The notes: generated from the sequence alone by a model not told the origin. 64,000 bases of DNA from an uncultured Marvinbryantia sp. (GCA_934408725.1 CAKRVB010000001.1:124001-188000), one strand, 5' to 3'. Positions 17,894-27,224 are shown, counted from the stretch's first letter. Numbers and translations: made by a program.

Positions 17894-20236
17894 TTACTTT
17901 ATCTTTCCAAAATATTTTCCTTTAATGATGATGCGGTCTTCTGCATCATAACGCTTGCCGGATACTGTGGAGAAAAGCTTGCCAAGACTGAACTTATTTG
18001 CTTTTTTGATCGCCTTGTCCATGATCTCTTTTACATCCAGAATCGCTACCGGCTGTTCCGAATTCTGCAGAACTCCGATACCGTCATACAGTGTCAGTAC
18101 TGCTGAATCATCCATGACACAGTCATTCTGAAGCGCATAATATTTTCCAAACTCTACCAGTTCATCGTTCGTCAGGGTCGGAACATTCAATGTGATGTCA
18201 AACTTCTGCGCAAACTGTGGATTGCGTCCCAGCAGATCCATCAGATATCTTCTTTCGTCTTCCAGGAATACAATCAGGCCATCTGTCTTGAAATCCATTG
18301 CCATGGACAGCTGTGCTGCCGCATTATCACTGAGATCTCCTGCTTCCTCAATAATCAGGATACCACCGGCAATCTTATTCACGGTTGCCGCTATATCTTT
18401 TCCATTCAGATCTTCTGCATAAATCTTGGCAACTTTCTGGCTCTGCAGTCCCTTACATCTTCCAAGAATCTTTGCCATGCCAAGAGCCAGTGTGGTACGT
18501 CCATTTCCTGCATCTCCGATCAGAAGTACATTTCCATGAGAAGATGTCTTATCTGTCAGGATGCTGCGCATCATCAGAGTCACTACTTCATTGACCTGCT
18601 CATTCATGCCACGAATGCTGCTCCAGAATCCAAGAAGGCTCTTTTCCTTCTCATCTAATCCGGTTCTCACATAGCTCATCGGATCAATCTTAGGCTGCTG
18701 TACTGCTTCCTGCTGTGGTTCTGCTGTCTGTGGAACTTCCTGCTGTGGCTCTGCTGCCTGTGGAGCTTCCTGTTCCAAAACTTCTTCCTGAACAGTGCTT
18801 TCCTCTTCTACTGGCTCCTGAATTCTTTGTTCCTGTACCTTTTCCACCGGCATCTCACGAGTAGCCTGCTGTTCTGGTTCCGGTGCCGGTACCGGCTGCT
18901 GTACTTCCGTAGTCTCATGTACCATACCAGCATCCATGGCCGGAATGTCTTTTAATACTGGTTCCTTCACTGGTTCTGGAACAGGAATCTGTACTGAAGC
19001 TGCCTGTTTCTGTCTGGCTGCCAGTTCTGCTGCATAGGAACGCAGATCACGATCGCCAATCTCTCTGTGAATACTGTCAGACAGGTTGATGGTTTCTGCA
19101 TTCAGAATATCATTCTCCAGTTCTTTTTCTGTCTTCTGTGGCTGTGTTTCTTCTACCGGTGCAGTCGGTGCAGCGGAGGCTGTCTGAACAGGAGACTGCT
19201 TCGGTTCTTCTACTCCGCTGGTCAGAATGTCATCGATAGACATCTGTCCTTCGATCTGCTGTTCTTCTTCTGGTTCTTCTTCCTGCGTTGCAGCTATCAC
19301 TTCTGTCGGTTCTGCTTCAGCTTCCGTATCTTCCACCGGTTTGCTTCCTCTCATGCCAGAAAGAATCTGTCTCATACTATTTGCCAGTTCATGCTGCATC
19401 TCCACACTGTTAAAATCTTTTTTCTTTGCAGGTTCTGCTTTTTTTGCTTCCTGCTCTGCCTCTTTATGTTCTGCAACAGATGCTGCGATCTCTTTTTCTG
19501 TATTCATCATAATGCTGTCAGCTATCACTTCTGACTCTGACTTTGGCAGTTCCTTGGTAATCTCTTCGCCCAGAGTCGGCACTGCTGCTTCAATGGCAGC
19601 TTCCTTTGTCTCCATATCTACAATACTGCTCGGATTGTCATAAATTGTCTGCTGTTCCGGTGTCAGCGGCGCATACTTTTTCTTCAGTTCCAACGCCTGT
19701 ACCACATACTCCCCATTGTGGAACCATAACGCCAGATCATCACATTCTGCAATACACTTGTCAATCATGCCTGCCTGTGCATATAACTTTGCCAGTTCAT
19801 ATGCCCACTGTTCTGTATATTCCTGTTTTTTCAGTTCTTCCAGAACCTGAATCTGTTCTTCTACAGAAGAACCTCTTCCCTTGTAAATCTCGTATTTCAA
19901 AACATATTTATTGTTATCGTGAGGGGCAAGATTCACATATTCCGTATAATACTCTACTGCATCATCAAAATCCTGTGTCTGCACACAGGCCTCTGTCAGG
20001 CGATACAGAATCTGTCTGCTTCCCGGAGAACGTCTATATGCACGATATAAAATATTCTTGCTGTCTTCTGCCCGGCCAACGATCTCATAAATCTCGCTCA
20101 CCAGACAAAGGGTACGTACACTTCTGACTCTTTTCCATTCAATCGTATCTGCAATCGCAGCTGCCTCTTCATATTCCTCTTTATCCACCAGTTTTTTCAT
20201 CTCTTCCAGCTTGGCCTGGTATTCGTACTTATCCAC
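17894..20236 (-). CDS. TPR protein with long disordered linker and C-terminal AAA+ ATPase domain
   Basis: 780 residues from the GTG at 20234-20236, supported by AAGGGG nine bases upstream. Residues about 5-200 are helical tetratricopeptide-like repeats (EYEEAAAIADTIEW, SRQILYRLTEACVQTQDFDD, WAYELAKLYAQAGMIDKC). Residues about 225-525 are rich in Glu, Pro, Gln and Ala, and probably unfolded. The last 230 residues form a AAA+ module: Walker A GDAGNGRTT, a Walker B-like GILIIEEAGD, a sensor-like NPQFAQKFDITLNVP and a lid. The AAA part resembles the CbxX/CfqX and EccA-type group. There is no membrane helix. No partner gene suggests the client. A remodelling role is inferred from the fold only. 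Confidence 0.8.
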   Translation of the reverse strand: MDKYEYQAKLEEMKKLVDKEEYEEAAAIADTIEWKRVRSVRTLCLVSEIYEIVGRAEDSKNILYRAYRRSPGSRQILYRLTEACVQTQDFDDAVEYYTEYVNLAPHDNNKYVLKYEIYKGRGSSVEEQIQVLEELKKQEYTEQWAYELAKLYAQAGMIDKCIAECDDLALWFHNGEYVVQALELKKKYAPLTPEQQTIYDNPSSIVDMETKEAAIEAAVPTLGEEITKELPKSESEVIADSIMMNTEKEIAASVAEHKEAEQEAKKAEPAKKKDFNSVEMQHELANSMRQILSGMRGSKPVEDTEAEAEPTEVIAATQEEEPEEEQQIEGQMSIDDILTSGVEEPKQSPVQTASAAPTAPVEETQPQKTEKELENDILNAETINLSDSIHREIGDRDLRSYAAELAARQKQAASVQIPVPEPVKEPVLKDIPAMDAGMVHETTEVQQPVPAPEPEQQATREMPVEKVQEQRIQEPVEEESTVQEEVLEQEAPQAAEPQQEVPQTAEPQQEAVQQPKIDPMSYVRTGLDEKEKSLLGFWSSIRGMNEQVNEVVTLMMRSILTDKTSSHGNVLLIGDAGNGRTTLALGMAKILGRCKGLQSQKVAKIYAEDLNGKDIAATVNKIAGGILIIEEAGDLSDNAAAQLSMAMDFKTDGLIVFLEDERRYLMDLLGRNPQFAQKFDITLNVPTLTNDELVEFGKYYALQNDCVMDDSAVLTLYDGIGVLQNSEQPVAILDVKEIMDKAIKKANKFSLGKLFSTVSGKRYDAEDRIIIKGKYFGKIK

Positions 20237-20331
20237 TTTTATGCACCCCTTATATTTATTTTCTATCCAGATACCCACAGTTCTCTATTTCTGGATGGTA
20301 TCCGGCATTATTATTTAACATAGTTGTAACA

Positions 20332-20360
20332 ATTCTATCACAGACCTATAGCCTTGTCAA
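20332..20360 (-). promoter_or_regulatory. Promoter of the TPR-AAA+ gene
   Basis: TTGACA (20355-20360) and TAGAAT (20332-20337) on the minus strand with a 17-base spacer. The transcribed leader can fold CCGGATACC against GGTATCTGG. Confidence 0.8.
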
Positions 20361-20404
20361 AGGGAAACCCATCTGTTTTCACACTTTGCAAACATTCCAT
20401 TATT

Positions 20405-20929
20405 TTACAAATATGTAACAATCGCAAAACTTGCCAGAATTCCTGCTATCGTTGCCAATAATGCACCTCTTAATGTATAACGACCATTTTTTATGGAAAC
20501 TGCAGCAAAATAAACGCTCATGGTATAGAAAACGGTCTCTGTGCAGCTCATGAACACAGAAGCCAGCAAGCCAGCTGCCGAGTCCGGTCCATACGCACGA
20601 AACAAATCCAGCGTCAATCCCGTTGCCGCACTGGAAGAAAAAAGGCGAACCAGCAAAACCGGCAGAACCTCTGTTGGGAACCTGCTGTTCTTCAACATCT
20701 GTTTCAGCAATTGTGTGATTTTTTCCAATAGTCCGGAAGCTCGCAGGACACCTGTCGCTGTCAGCAGTCCAATCCATGTCGGCATCAACTGCACCGTTAT
20801 CTTCAGGCCTTTTTCGGCTCCTCTGTGAAAGATTGCAAATACTGGTTTTCTTTTCAGCAATCCATATACTACAATCACGATGGTCAGTAATGGAATGATC
20901 AATACCGACAGGTAATTCAAAATCTTCAT
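20405..20929 (-). CDS. spmB: Spore maturation protein B
   Basis: 174-residue membrane protein of the nucleoside-recognition (gate) domain family. The SpmB core is seen in LMPTWIGLLTATGVLRASG, EVLPVLLVRLFSSSAATGL and VFMSCTETVFYTMSVYFAA. In Bacillus, SpmA and SpmB act together in spore core dehydration. Here no spmA is adjacent: the gene upstream encodes a surface protein and its terminator-like hairpin runs up to this start. The start ATG is preceded by GGGTGATTTT, a weak site. Its presence supports a spore-forming host. Confidence 0.9.
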   Translation of the reverse strand: MKILNYLSVLIIPLLTIVIVVYGLLKRKPVFAIFHRGAEKGLKITVQLMPTWIGLLTATGVLRASGLLEKITQLLKQMLKNSRFPTEVLPVLLVRLFSSSAATGLTLDLFRAYGPDSAAGLLASVFMSCTETVFYTMSVYFAAVSIKNGRYTLRGALLATIAGILASFAIVTYL

Positions 20930-20973
20930 AAAATCACCCGGAACAATACTTTTTACAGTGTATGTCCCGGGTG
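20930..20973 (-). terminator. Possible terminator between the CnaB-protein gene and spmB
   Basis: CACCCGG and CCGGGTG pair around a 25-base loop, followed by ATTTT and immediately by the spmB ATG. The T-run is short, so partial read-through into spmB is likely. Confidence 0.45.
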
Positions 20974-20983
20974 TCTGATTCTA

Positions 20984-23900
20984 TTATTCTTTTCTACGTT
21001 TTTTCAGAATTACAGCTGCCGCAAACAGCATACACGCTGCTGCCATCATAGACAGATACAACATAAAATTCGTCATATCCCCTGTCTGTACAGAATTGCC
21101 TCCTGCCGCCATCTCAGCAGCAGCTGCTGCTGATCCGCCATAACCTGCATATTCTGCATGATAAGAGTTCTTCAGTTCGCTGGATGATACTCTCTGTGCA
21201 CCTGCCGGTTCTGTCACAAAATCGTTGGTAATCTCTGCGATCAGATCCTTGCTGGTGTCCATATGCAGTCCTTCTTCCGGATTATTTACTTTAAATGTAG
21301 CATTGTCTTTTAACGGATTTCCATTTTTGTCCGTCTCTGCCACATAGTATACGCCTGCAGGAATATTTTCAAAGGTTGCTTCTGCGTAAACCTGACTGGT
21401 TGTCATGGTCAGCCGGCGCACACCAGCTGCCGTATATCTCTTTGTCAGATTCTTATCCGTAAACAGTGCACAATAATAGGTTCCGTTTACCTTAATCGCA
21501 TTTCCCTTATAAGCTGCACGCATTACCACACGGATCGTACCGCTGGCTCTTCTGGTCTGCATCGTAACTGCTGCCTGATTGCCACTCTTATAAGTATGGA
21601 ATGCTCCAGATCCTGCCAGGTCATATCCGGTCGGTGCTCCTGTCTCTACCAGAGTATACTCCGTGTTAGCTGCCAGTACCCCTTCTACCAGATGACCGCC
21701 TTTTTCGCTGGAAGTCCAGGATACCGGATTGCCATCCCTGTCTTTTACCACATTGCCATCCTTGTCACGAATCTCCAGCTTCGCACCGGAAAGGACCTTC
21801 AAATTGGTATACTCATACGCTTTTTTGCCATTCTTGGTTACCTGTGTTCTGCTGTCATAGCCTTTTCTGGTAACCAGTACCTTGACCGTATCTGCTGAGA
21901 TCTCCACTGTCTTTTCCTGTCTGGTCTTGGAAGACAATGTGATCTGTTTTCCAACACTGTATGAACCAGATGCGTTCGTTGCTCCCACAATATAGCCTGC
22001 CGGAGCTGTGGTCTGTTTTATCTGATAAGTTACACCTGGATCAAGCAATCCTGCCACTTCGACCAGCTGACCTTCCGTTGTGATCTTCTTTATCAGTGTA
22101 GTACTCTTATCTTTATTTACTTTTAAGATCTCTATCGCAGCACCGCTTACGTAGCTGCCAGAATACGGAGAAGTCTTAGATACATTGTCTATCACTCCTA
22201 CCTTTACTACGGTCGGTTGATTGGAAAGTGTAATACTTCCATCTGTTCCTTTGACATCTACCGTATAAGCACTGCTGGTAACATTGTAATGTCCTGTCAG
22301 TCTGGCCTGGGAAATCGTATACTTTACACCACGTTCCACTACCCCGGTCAGCTTAGCCTGTCCATTGCTGTCTGTCGTAACCGTAGTACCCTTATCGGTT
22401 CCGTCTGCTTTTTTCACAGTAATCTTCGCATTCGCCAGTGCGTTACCACTTCTGCTGTCTACTGATTTTACCGTCAGGGTAATTGGATTGTATGTCAGAT
22501 TCACAGATGGGGTCAGACCTGTCTGTTCATCTACTGTTACTTCCTGGGATTTTTCTTCTGCCTTGTACTGCTTCGGTATCGTATTGGTGTCACCGGTTAT
22601 GGTATACTTACCTGCCGGAAGTCCCTTAAGCACTGCTGTACCAGTATCGTCTGCAGTTGCAGTATAAATGGACTGACTGCCGCCCTCCGGAGTGATGGCA
22701 AAACTCATGCCTGCGAATTTATTATTCTGCTTATCCTTTTCCGAGGCAGAAAGAGTCACAACTGAATATACATTCTCAATCGTCAGACCAAGATTGTTTT
22801 CCAATTCAAACTGGCAGCTTCCATCTGAATTTGTTGTCATGACCTCATTCATTGCATCTTTATACACAGTATAATAATCTGAGGATCCGGCAAATACATT
22901 ATTACTAATATAGTTGCCACCAGCATTGACAATATAGGATGCCACTACTGGTTCTCCTGCAGCAGCAACATCTCCATTCGTTGGCAAATTCACGATCTTT
23001 ATTATAGTATCTCCGTTCAGCTTTGCTGCCGGAATCGTCATAATCGTCTGTCCGCTGATCTGGATATTGTCAAATTCTACATCAGCAGTAATATCCTGCT
23101 CTTCAGTTCCCAGTAACACCTTCAGATCTGGGGCAGTATTCTTCAAATCAGAAAGATTGGCTGCCGTAATCACCAGATCCTTTGCGGTGGTTCTGCTTCC
23201 TGCAGCTTTCACCGTCAGAGTCAGCTCCGCCTTCTGCGCTTGTACATTACCATCCTGCGCTGCAATCTGTGGTGCGGTAGTCTCCGGTGCATTCGTCTCC
23301 TGCGTCTCAGTCGGCGCTGTCGTTTCCGGTGCTTCCGTTTCTGTTTCTTTTACCGTCTCAGATTCACTCTGCTTTTCTGTCTGTTTTTCTTCCGTCACTG
23401 CAAACAGATAATCAGAAAATCCATCCGTGGAAAATGTGATAGTCTCTTTGCCATCCTTCTCTTCTGCCTTTTTGATCTTTAGCTTTTCGGCTGTCTGCGT
23501 TGGCTCTTCTTTACTTTTTTCACTCTGTTTTTCTGTCTGATCTTTTTCCTGGCCTGTGGCCTCTTCTGCTGCTTTTTTCTGTTCTTCCAGCTCTTCGTCT
23601 GTCAGGTCACGGATATGGAATACTTCCAGTCCCTCTTCCTTCAGATCTTTCTGGAATTCTTTCTTATCTATCGCAACCGTCACCTTGATATCTGCTTTCT
23701 CTCTCGGTGTCAGTTCGATCTCTTTGTTATCTTTTTCAAAATGCAGATCATAGATCTGGTAACCTGTGATCTCGTATTGATCAGCAGCTTCTTGGGCCAG
23801 CTTCAGATCTTCTTTGGCTTCTTTGGTATCTTTTTTCACAATATCTGCTACCAGTTCTGCCCCTTTTGGCAGACCCATATCATCTGGCACTTCCACACTG

Positions 23901-24340
23901 ATCGTATAGTTCTTCTCTTCTGCTGTATAAATACCTTCTTCTGTCTCTTTCTCCGTCTTTTTTTCTGTATCAGACTGCTTTTCCGTTGCCTGTGTATGGC
24001 TCTCTGTCTGAGCCTCTGTAGCTGGCGCTGGAGCTTCCGTTGGTGCTTCCGTAGCTGGTGCCGGTGTTTCTGTCGGCGCTTCTGTAGCCGGCGCTTCTGT
24101 AGCCGGTGCTTCCGTCGGTGCTTCTGTGGCTGGTGCCTCGGTCGGAGCTTCTGTGGCTGGCGCTGGGGCTTCCGTTGGTGCTTCCGTAGCCGGTGCCTCA
24201 GTCGGAGCCTCCTCTGCCTGCGTAGCAATTTCTTCTGCCTGTGCCGTTTCTTCCTCAGCCAGTCCTGTCATGCTGATATTTGAAAATAACATAGAAGCTG
24301 TCAGCAATGCTGCTGCCCCTTTTTTCCAGTTATGTCTCAT
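20984..24340 (-). CDS. Large CnaB/SpaA-type surface protein with an SVQTGD sorting-like signal
   Basis: 1118 residues. A signal peptide (MRHNWKKGAAALLTASMLFSN, cleavage near GLA) is followed by a Thr/Glu/Pro/Ala stalk (about 30-125) built from repeats of the PTEAPATEA kind, then a Lys/Glu-rich stretch (125-340). From about 480 onward there are several CnaB-like beta domains of the type that can form Lys-Asn isopeptide bonds (LTVKSVDSRSGNALANAKIT, YSGSYVSGAAIEILKV, KVLSGAKLEIRDKDGN). The C-terminus reads SVQTGD, then a hydrophobic helix and KKRRKE. This is a cell-wall sorting layout with SVQTG in place of LPXTG, close to NVQTG/SPXTG signals described in Clostridia. The sortase is not in this window. 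Likely an adhesin or pilus-like subunit; last gene of the SipW-type surface cluster. Confidence 0.88.
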   Translation of the reverse strand: MRHNWKKGAAALLTASMLFSNISMTGLAEEETAQAEEIATQAEEAPTEAPATEAPTEAPAPATEAPTEAPATEAPTEAPATEAPATEAPTETPAPATEAPTEAPAPATEAQTESHTQATEKQSDTEKKTEKETEEGIYTAEEKNYTISVEVPDDMGLPKGAELVADIVKKDTKEAKEDLKLAQEAADQYEITGYQIYDLHFEKDNKEIELTPREKADIKVTVAIDKKEFQKDLKEEGLEVFHIRDLTDEELEEQKKAAEEATGQEKDQTEKQSEKSKEEPTQTAEKLKIKKAEEKDGKETITFSTDGFSDYLFAVTEEKQTEKQSESETVKETETEAPETTAPTETQETNAPETTAPQIAAQDGNVQAQKAELTLTVKAAGSRTTAKDLVITAANLSDLKNTAPDLKVLLGTEEQDITADVEFDNIQISGQTIMTIPAAKLNGDTIIKIVNLPTNGDVAAAGEPVVASYIVNAGGNYISNNVFAGSSDYYTVYKDAMNEVMTTNSDGSCQFELENNLGLTIENVYSVVTLSASEKDKQNNKFAGMSFAITPEGGSQSIYTATADDTGTAVLKGLPAGKYTITGDTNTIPKQYKAEEKSQEVTVDEQTGLTPSVNLTYNPITLTVKSVDSRSGNALANAKITVKKADGTDKGTTVTTDSNGQAKLTGVVERGVKYTISQARLTGHYNVTSSAYTVDVKGTDGSITLSNQPTVVKVGVIDNVSKTSPYSGSYVSGAAIEILKVNKDKSTTLIKKITTEGQLVEVAGLLDPGVTYQIKQTTAPAGYIVGATNASGSYSVGKQITLSSKTRQEKTVEISADTVKVLVTRKGYDSRTQVTKNGKKAYEYTNLKVLSGAKLEIRDKDGNVVKDRDGNPVSWTSSEKGGHLVEGVLAANTEYTLVETGAPTGYDLAGSGAFHTYKSGNQAAVTMQTRRASGTIRVVMRAAYKGNAIKVNGTYYCALFTDKNLTKRYTAAGVRRLTMTTSQVYAEATFENIPAGVYYVAETDKNGNPLKDNATFKVNNPEEGLHMDTSKDLIAEITNDFVTEPAGAQRVSSSELKNSYHAEYAGYGGSAAAAAEMAAGGNSVQTGDMTNFMLYLSMMAAACMLFAAAVILKKRRKE
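24010..24215 (-). repeat. Low-complexity coding repeat (Ala/Pro/Thr/Glu stalk)
   Basis: Short imperfect repeats encoding APTEAP and ATEAP units, with many nearly identical copies. Length variation by slippage is likely between strains. Confidence 0.85.
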
Positions 24341-24381
24341 CCTTATTTATCCTCCACCTGATTGTATATCGGTTTCTTCCA

Positions 24382-24437
24382 TATATAATAACTACTGAGA
24401 TAGTGTCAGAGATCACCTCTCTGTACTCTATCTCAGT
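24382..24437 (-). promoter_or_regulatory. Candidate promoter and large inverted repeat ahead of the CnaB-protein gene
   Basis: Perfect 10-bp arms ACTGAGATAG and CTATCTCAGT (24394-24437) enclose a second perfect hairpin CAGAGA/TCTCTG. On the minus strand CTGACA (24404-24409) and TATATA (24382-24387), 16 bases apart, form a possible promoter whose spacer holds one arm. No T-run follows the hairpin, so an operator is likelier than a terminator. Confidence 0.45.
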
Positions 24438-24484
24438 ATACCATGGAACCTTTCTTTTGCAATCGCAAAATTGTGAAGTTTTCT

Positions 24485-25759
24485 TTAAGGATTCGCCTCC
24501 ATTTCTGTCACTATAAAATCCCAGTACTCGGTTTTGTCATGATACGCAAATTCCAGACGGTAGGTTCCTGCCTGTGCATGACTGGAAATTGTTGGCATCC
24601 AGCCCTGCCGATTTCCGCAATGCAATCCGGGATTTTCCTCTAATATCTCATGCATTTTGACCTTTTTATATAGGTTTGTATCTTTGTGATAACGATATAC
24701 CTGTACTTTTACTTCCTCTTCCCCGCTGCCTCCCAGTGCAGTGACAGAAAAGGAAACGGTTTCGCCTTGCTTTATCAAATGCTTTTTTCTCTTTTCACTA
24801 CACTCTTCCACTTTCAGTGCATACTCTGAAGCCTTATGGCTGACCATCTGCTTCTTCTGGATCTTGCCCATGGATTCTTCCTGCATACGGTATCTCTCTG
24901 AATTTCTTACAATCTGAACACTTTTGGTATGCACCGGTTCCTTTTCTTTTTCATAAGAATATCGGAGCATTATATCGCCTGCCAGACTTGTATTTTTCCA
25001 GTCAGTTTCTGCCACATGGCGAAAATCAAATACAAATATCATATTTTCCGTTACCGGTTCGCTGCTATTTGTTTTCATCATCTCATATACCGTTTCACGG
25101 TCCGCTTCTTCTGCAGTTCCATACACTTTATTCATTTTTCGAAACTTCCCCAGTTCAATCTGAGGCAAATCTTCCATACAATGATAATACCAGTAGGAAG
25201 GGGTCTTTCCATTCATGCTTGCCACCAATGTAATCGTTGTCCCTCGCGGCATCTGAAATCCATTGAGTACCAGCGTCTCCATGACACAGTTGCCTGGATC
25301 ACTCAGTTCAAAATTTGCATTCTGTACATACGTTGTCAGTACCTGCACTGTGAAGGCTGAGGTCTCTGTGACAGTAATAGCTGAGTCGTATTCTACACCT
25401 GCATATTTTTTCCCGGCTTCCAGATAAGCAAACTGTGCGATCACACTCCTGGCAGCCGTCAGCGTATTGCTCTCTGAACGCTCTGTCTCCTCCGACTCAC
25501 GGATTTCCCCGACGATCTGTTCTTCCGGTTCTGTTTCCCATTCTGTCATGGTCATCTCAATCTCTGTGTCACTGCTCTCTTCTGTTTCTTCCTCAAGCCC
25601 GGTTTCTACTGTCTCCGTTTCTGCAGACACCTCCACATAAAGTTCTTCTGTCTCCTGCATCTCTGTCTGAATTACTTCTTCTGATGCCACTTTGCTTACC
25701 AGACCAACTATTAGCATTGCTGCCAGTATCCCTGACCGCCATCTTCTTTTTTTCTGCAT
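24485..25759 (-). CDS. Secreted protein of the surface cluster, function unknown
   Basis: 424 residues from the ATG at 25757-25759 (GGGAGAGAAT upstream). A basic N-terminus and hydrophobic segment (MQKKRRWRSGILAAMLIVGLV) form a signal peptide or anchor. Residues about 25-100 are a Glu/Thr-rich stalk (ETETVETGLEEETEES). The rest is probably beta-rich and carries YLEAGKKYAGVEYD, VLNGFQMPRGTTITLVASMNG and a C-terminal GTYRLEFAYHDKTEYWDFIV module. There is no sorting signal and I do not recognise the family. Its place between the fibre-like genes and the CnaB protein suggests an accessory or tip role (inference). Confidence 0.72.
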   Translation of the reverse strand: MQKKRRWRSGILAAMLIVGLVSKVASEEVIQTEMQETEELYVEVSAETETVETGLEEETEESSDTEIEMTMTEWETEPEEQIVGEIRESEETERSESNTLTAARSVIAQFAYLEAGKKYAGVEYDSAITVTETSAFTVQVLTTYVQNANFELSDPGNCVMETLVLNGFQMPRGTTITLVASMNGKTPSYWYYHCMEDLPQIELGKFRKMNKVYGTAEEADRETVYEMMKTNSSEPVTENMIFVFDFRHVAETDWKNTSLAGDIMLRYSYEKEKEPVHTKSVQIVRNSERYRMQEESMGKIQKKQMVSHKASEYALKVEECSEKRKKHLIKQGETVSFSVTALGGSGEEEVKVQVYRYHKDTNLYKKVKMHEILEENPGLHCGNRQGWMPTISSHAQAGTYRLEFAYHDKTEYWDFIVTEMEANP

Positions 25760-25775
25760 ATTCTCTCCCGGATCA

Positions 25776-26705
25776 TTACTTTCCAATCTTGATTTGATAT
25801 CTTCCCTCCGATGAACTCACTGTTGTCTTTTCCCTTGCATAATTTTCCGACGGATCTTTTTTGAAAAAATAAATCGACTCACTTTGACCCATAACTACCG
25901 GCTCTGAGACTTGCATATCCCGTTCTTCTATTCCTGCCTGCTGCTGGAACTGACCATTCACCAGGTTCCATGTCAGACTGTTTGTATTGTCAATATACAG
26001 CTCATCAGACCAGACAAGATACGGCTGTACTCCTTTCGGAGCCTCCGTCATAAGAAGAAGTTCTGCATACAGACTGTTTTCCTGATCTCTGACTTCATAC
26101 TCCATGGTATCTTCCGGTACATATAATAAGAACTTCTGAGTAAGTGTTTTCGTATACGGACTGATACTTTTTATCTTTATCCGAACCTCTGTGCCATCTT
26201 CATACGCCCAGGCTTCATGCCCCGGTATCTCCACGGTAATTTTGTCCTGACTGGATATTCCTCCTGTCAGAACACCGTTTACAACAGCTGTATTTTCTTT
26301 TTTTACCTGTACTCCGGAATCCGTGATCTCTGTTCCATCCTTCCTCCACACAGAAGCTTCCACTTCATAAGTAATGGTCTTTTCTGTAATACGAAGCTCA
26401 TCATAATAATTTTGAACCTGTATATCTATATCGTACGCTTCCGAACCATTCAGATACCAGATTCCTTCCGTAGACTTTTCACCGAATGCATAGTCGCCCA
26501 GCTCCTGGCCATCCAGTGGAACCATCACCGTATCTCCCAGTAAATTAGTAGTAAAATAAAAGTTTTCTGTTGTGATCTGACTCATTCCTGTTTTATTTTT
26601 CTGTATGTATCTGGCAAAGGTCTCTCCGGAGAAAGAACAGACAGCCGCCAGGAAACACACCGCCCATAAGATTTTCCTGTTTCTTTCTTTTTTCTCTCCA
26701 TCCAT
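25776..26705 (-). CDS. Exported protein with SipW-type signal sequence (1)
   Basis: 309 residues. The signal region ILWAVCFLAAVCSFSGETFARYIQ has the FA(R/K)Y pattern shared by substrates of the SipW signal peptidase, such as TasA and camelysin. The mature part is predicted to be beta-rich (DIDIQVQNYYDELRITEKTI, ITYEVEASVWRKDG, VRIKIKSISPYTKTL) with no anchor. It follows the 26718-27224 gene by 12 nt and precedes the next by 16 nt, so all are one transcript. Assignment as a structural or accessory fibre component is inferred from the signal type and the neighbours. Confidence 0.75.
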   Translation of the reverse strand: MDGEKKERNRKILWAVCFLAAVCSFSGETFARYIQKNKTGMSQITTENFYFTTNLLGDTVMVPLDGQELGDYAFGEKSTEGIWYLNGSEAYDIDIQVQNYYDELRITEKTITYEVEASVWRKDGTEITDSGVQVKKENTAVVNGVLTGGISSQDKITVEIPGHEAWAYEDGTEVRIKIKSISPYTKTLTQKFLLYVPEDTMEYEVRDQENSLYAELLLMTEAPKGVQPYLVWSDELYIDNTNSLTWNLVNGQFQQQAGIEERDMQVSEPVVMGQSESIYFFKKDPSENYAREKTTVSSSEGRYQIKIGK

Positions 26706-26717
26706 ACTTTTTGCCTC

Positions 26718-27224
26718 TCAGTCCTTTTGTTCCTCTGTCACTGTTAGCCGGATACTGCTCACCCCACCAGCATATTGATAATTCTCGTCATCCGGATTCA
26801 GAGAAACAGTAAAGATATATTCTTCTGACTGCGCACCTGCCGCTTTATCAACCAGCCAGGTATTCTCTCCCGGTATCCTTGTGAGTATGGTTCCGCTCGA
26901 ATCGGTTCCCTTTATAAGCAACGGAAGATTTCCGTCGGTTTCCAGTTCAAATAGATAGCGGACGTCAGTCTCACTGTCATTATTGATCACTATTTTTATG
27001 TTTTGTTCCTCTTCTCCTGTCAGAAATGGATCCAGTTCACAGGTTTCTTTCCAGATCATTTGATTCTCGACCTGAAAAGCCGCCACCCCTGCATCCTCAG
27101 ACGCTTCTGTCCTGACTATGTATCCGGCATATAGCGTTGCTGGCATACAAAATATCACATATAGCAGAATCAGACTGACGATAAACGGGATTTTATTTGT
27201 GGGTTTTTGTTTTGCTTCTGTCAT
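26718..27224 (-). CDS. Exported protein with SipW-type signal sequence (2)
   Basis: 168 residues. The start is fixed by an ATGA overlap with the previous gene (ATG 27222-27224, TGA 27221-27223). The N-terminus has a hydrophobic segment IPFIVSLILLYVIFCMPATL followed by YAGYIVRTEASEDAGVAAFQV. This parallels the FAKY...SDSARVAKFGV pattern of the TasA-like protein two genes upstream. The rest is a small beta domain (NIKIVINNDSETDVRYLFEL, YIFTVSLNPDDENYQYAGG). Probably a minor fibre subunit or assembly protein (inference). Confidence 0.75.
   Translation of the reverse strand: MTEAKQKPTNKIPFIVSLILLYVIFCMPATLYAGYIVRTEASEDAGVAAFQVENQMIWKETCELDPFLTGEEEQNIKIVINNDSETDVRYLFELETDGNLPLLIKGTDSSGTILTRIPGENTWLVDKAAGAQSEEYIFTVSLNPDDENYQYAGGVSSIRLTVTEEQKD

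Noticed and set aside
24010..24215. Regularly spaced short repeats that could be taken for a CRISPR array (also 37270-37700)
   Set aside because: The repeats encode in-frame APTEAP and TTEAASEEE units with no unique spacers; they are protein stalks.
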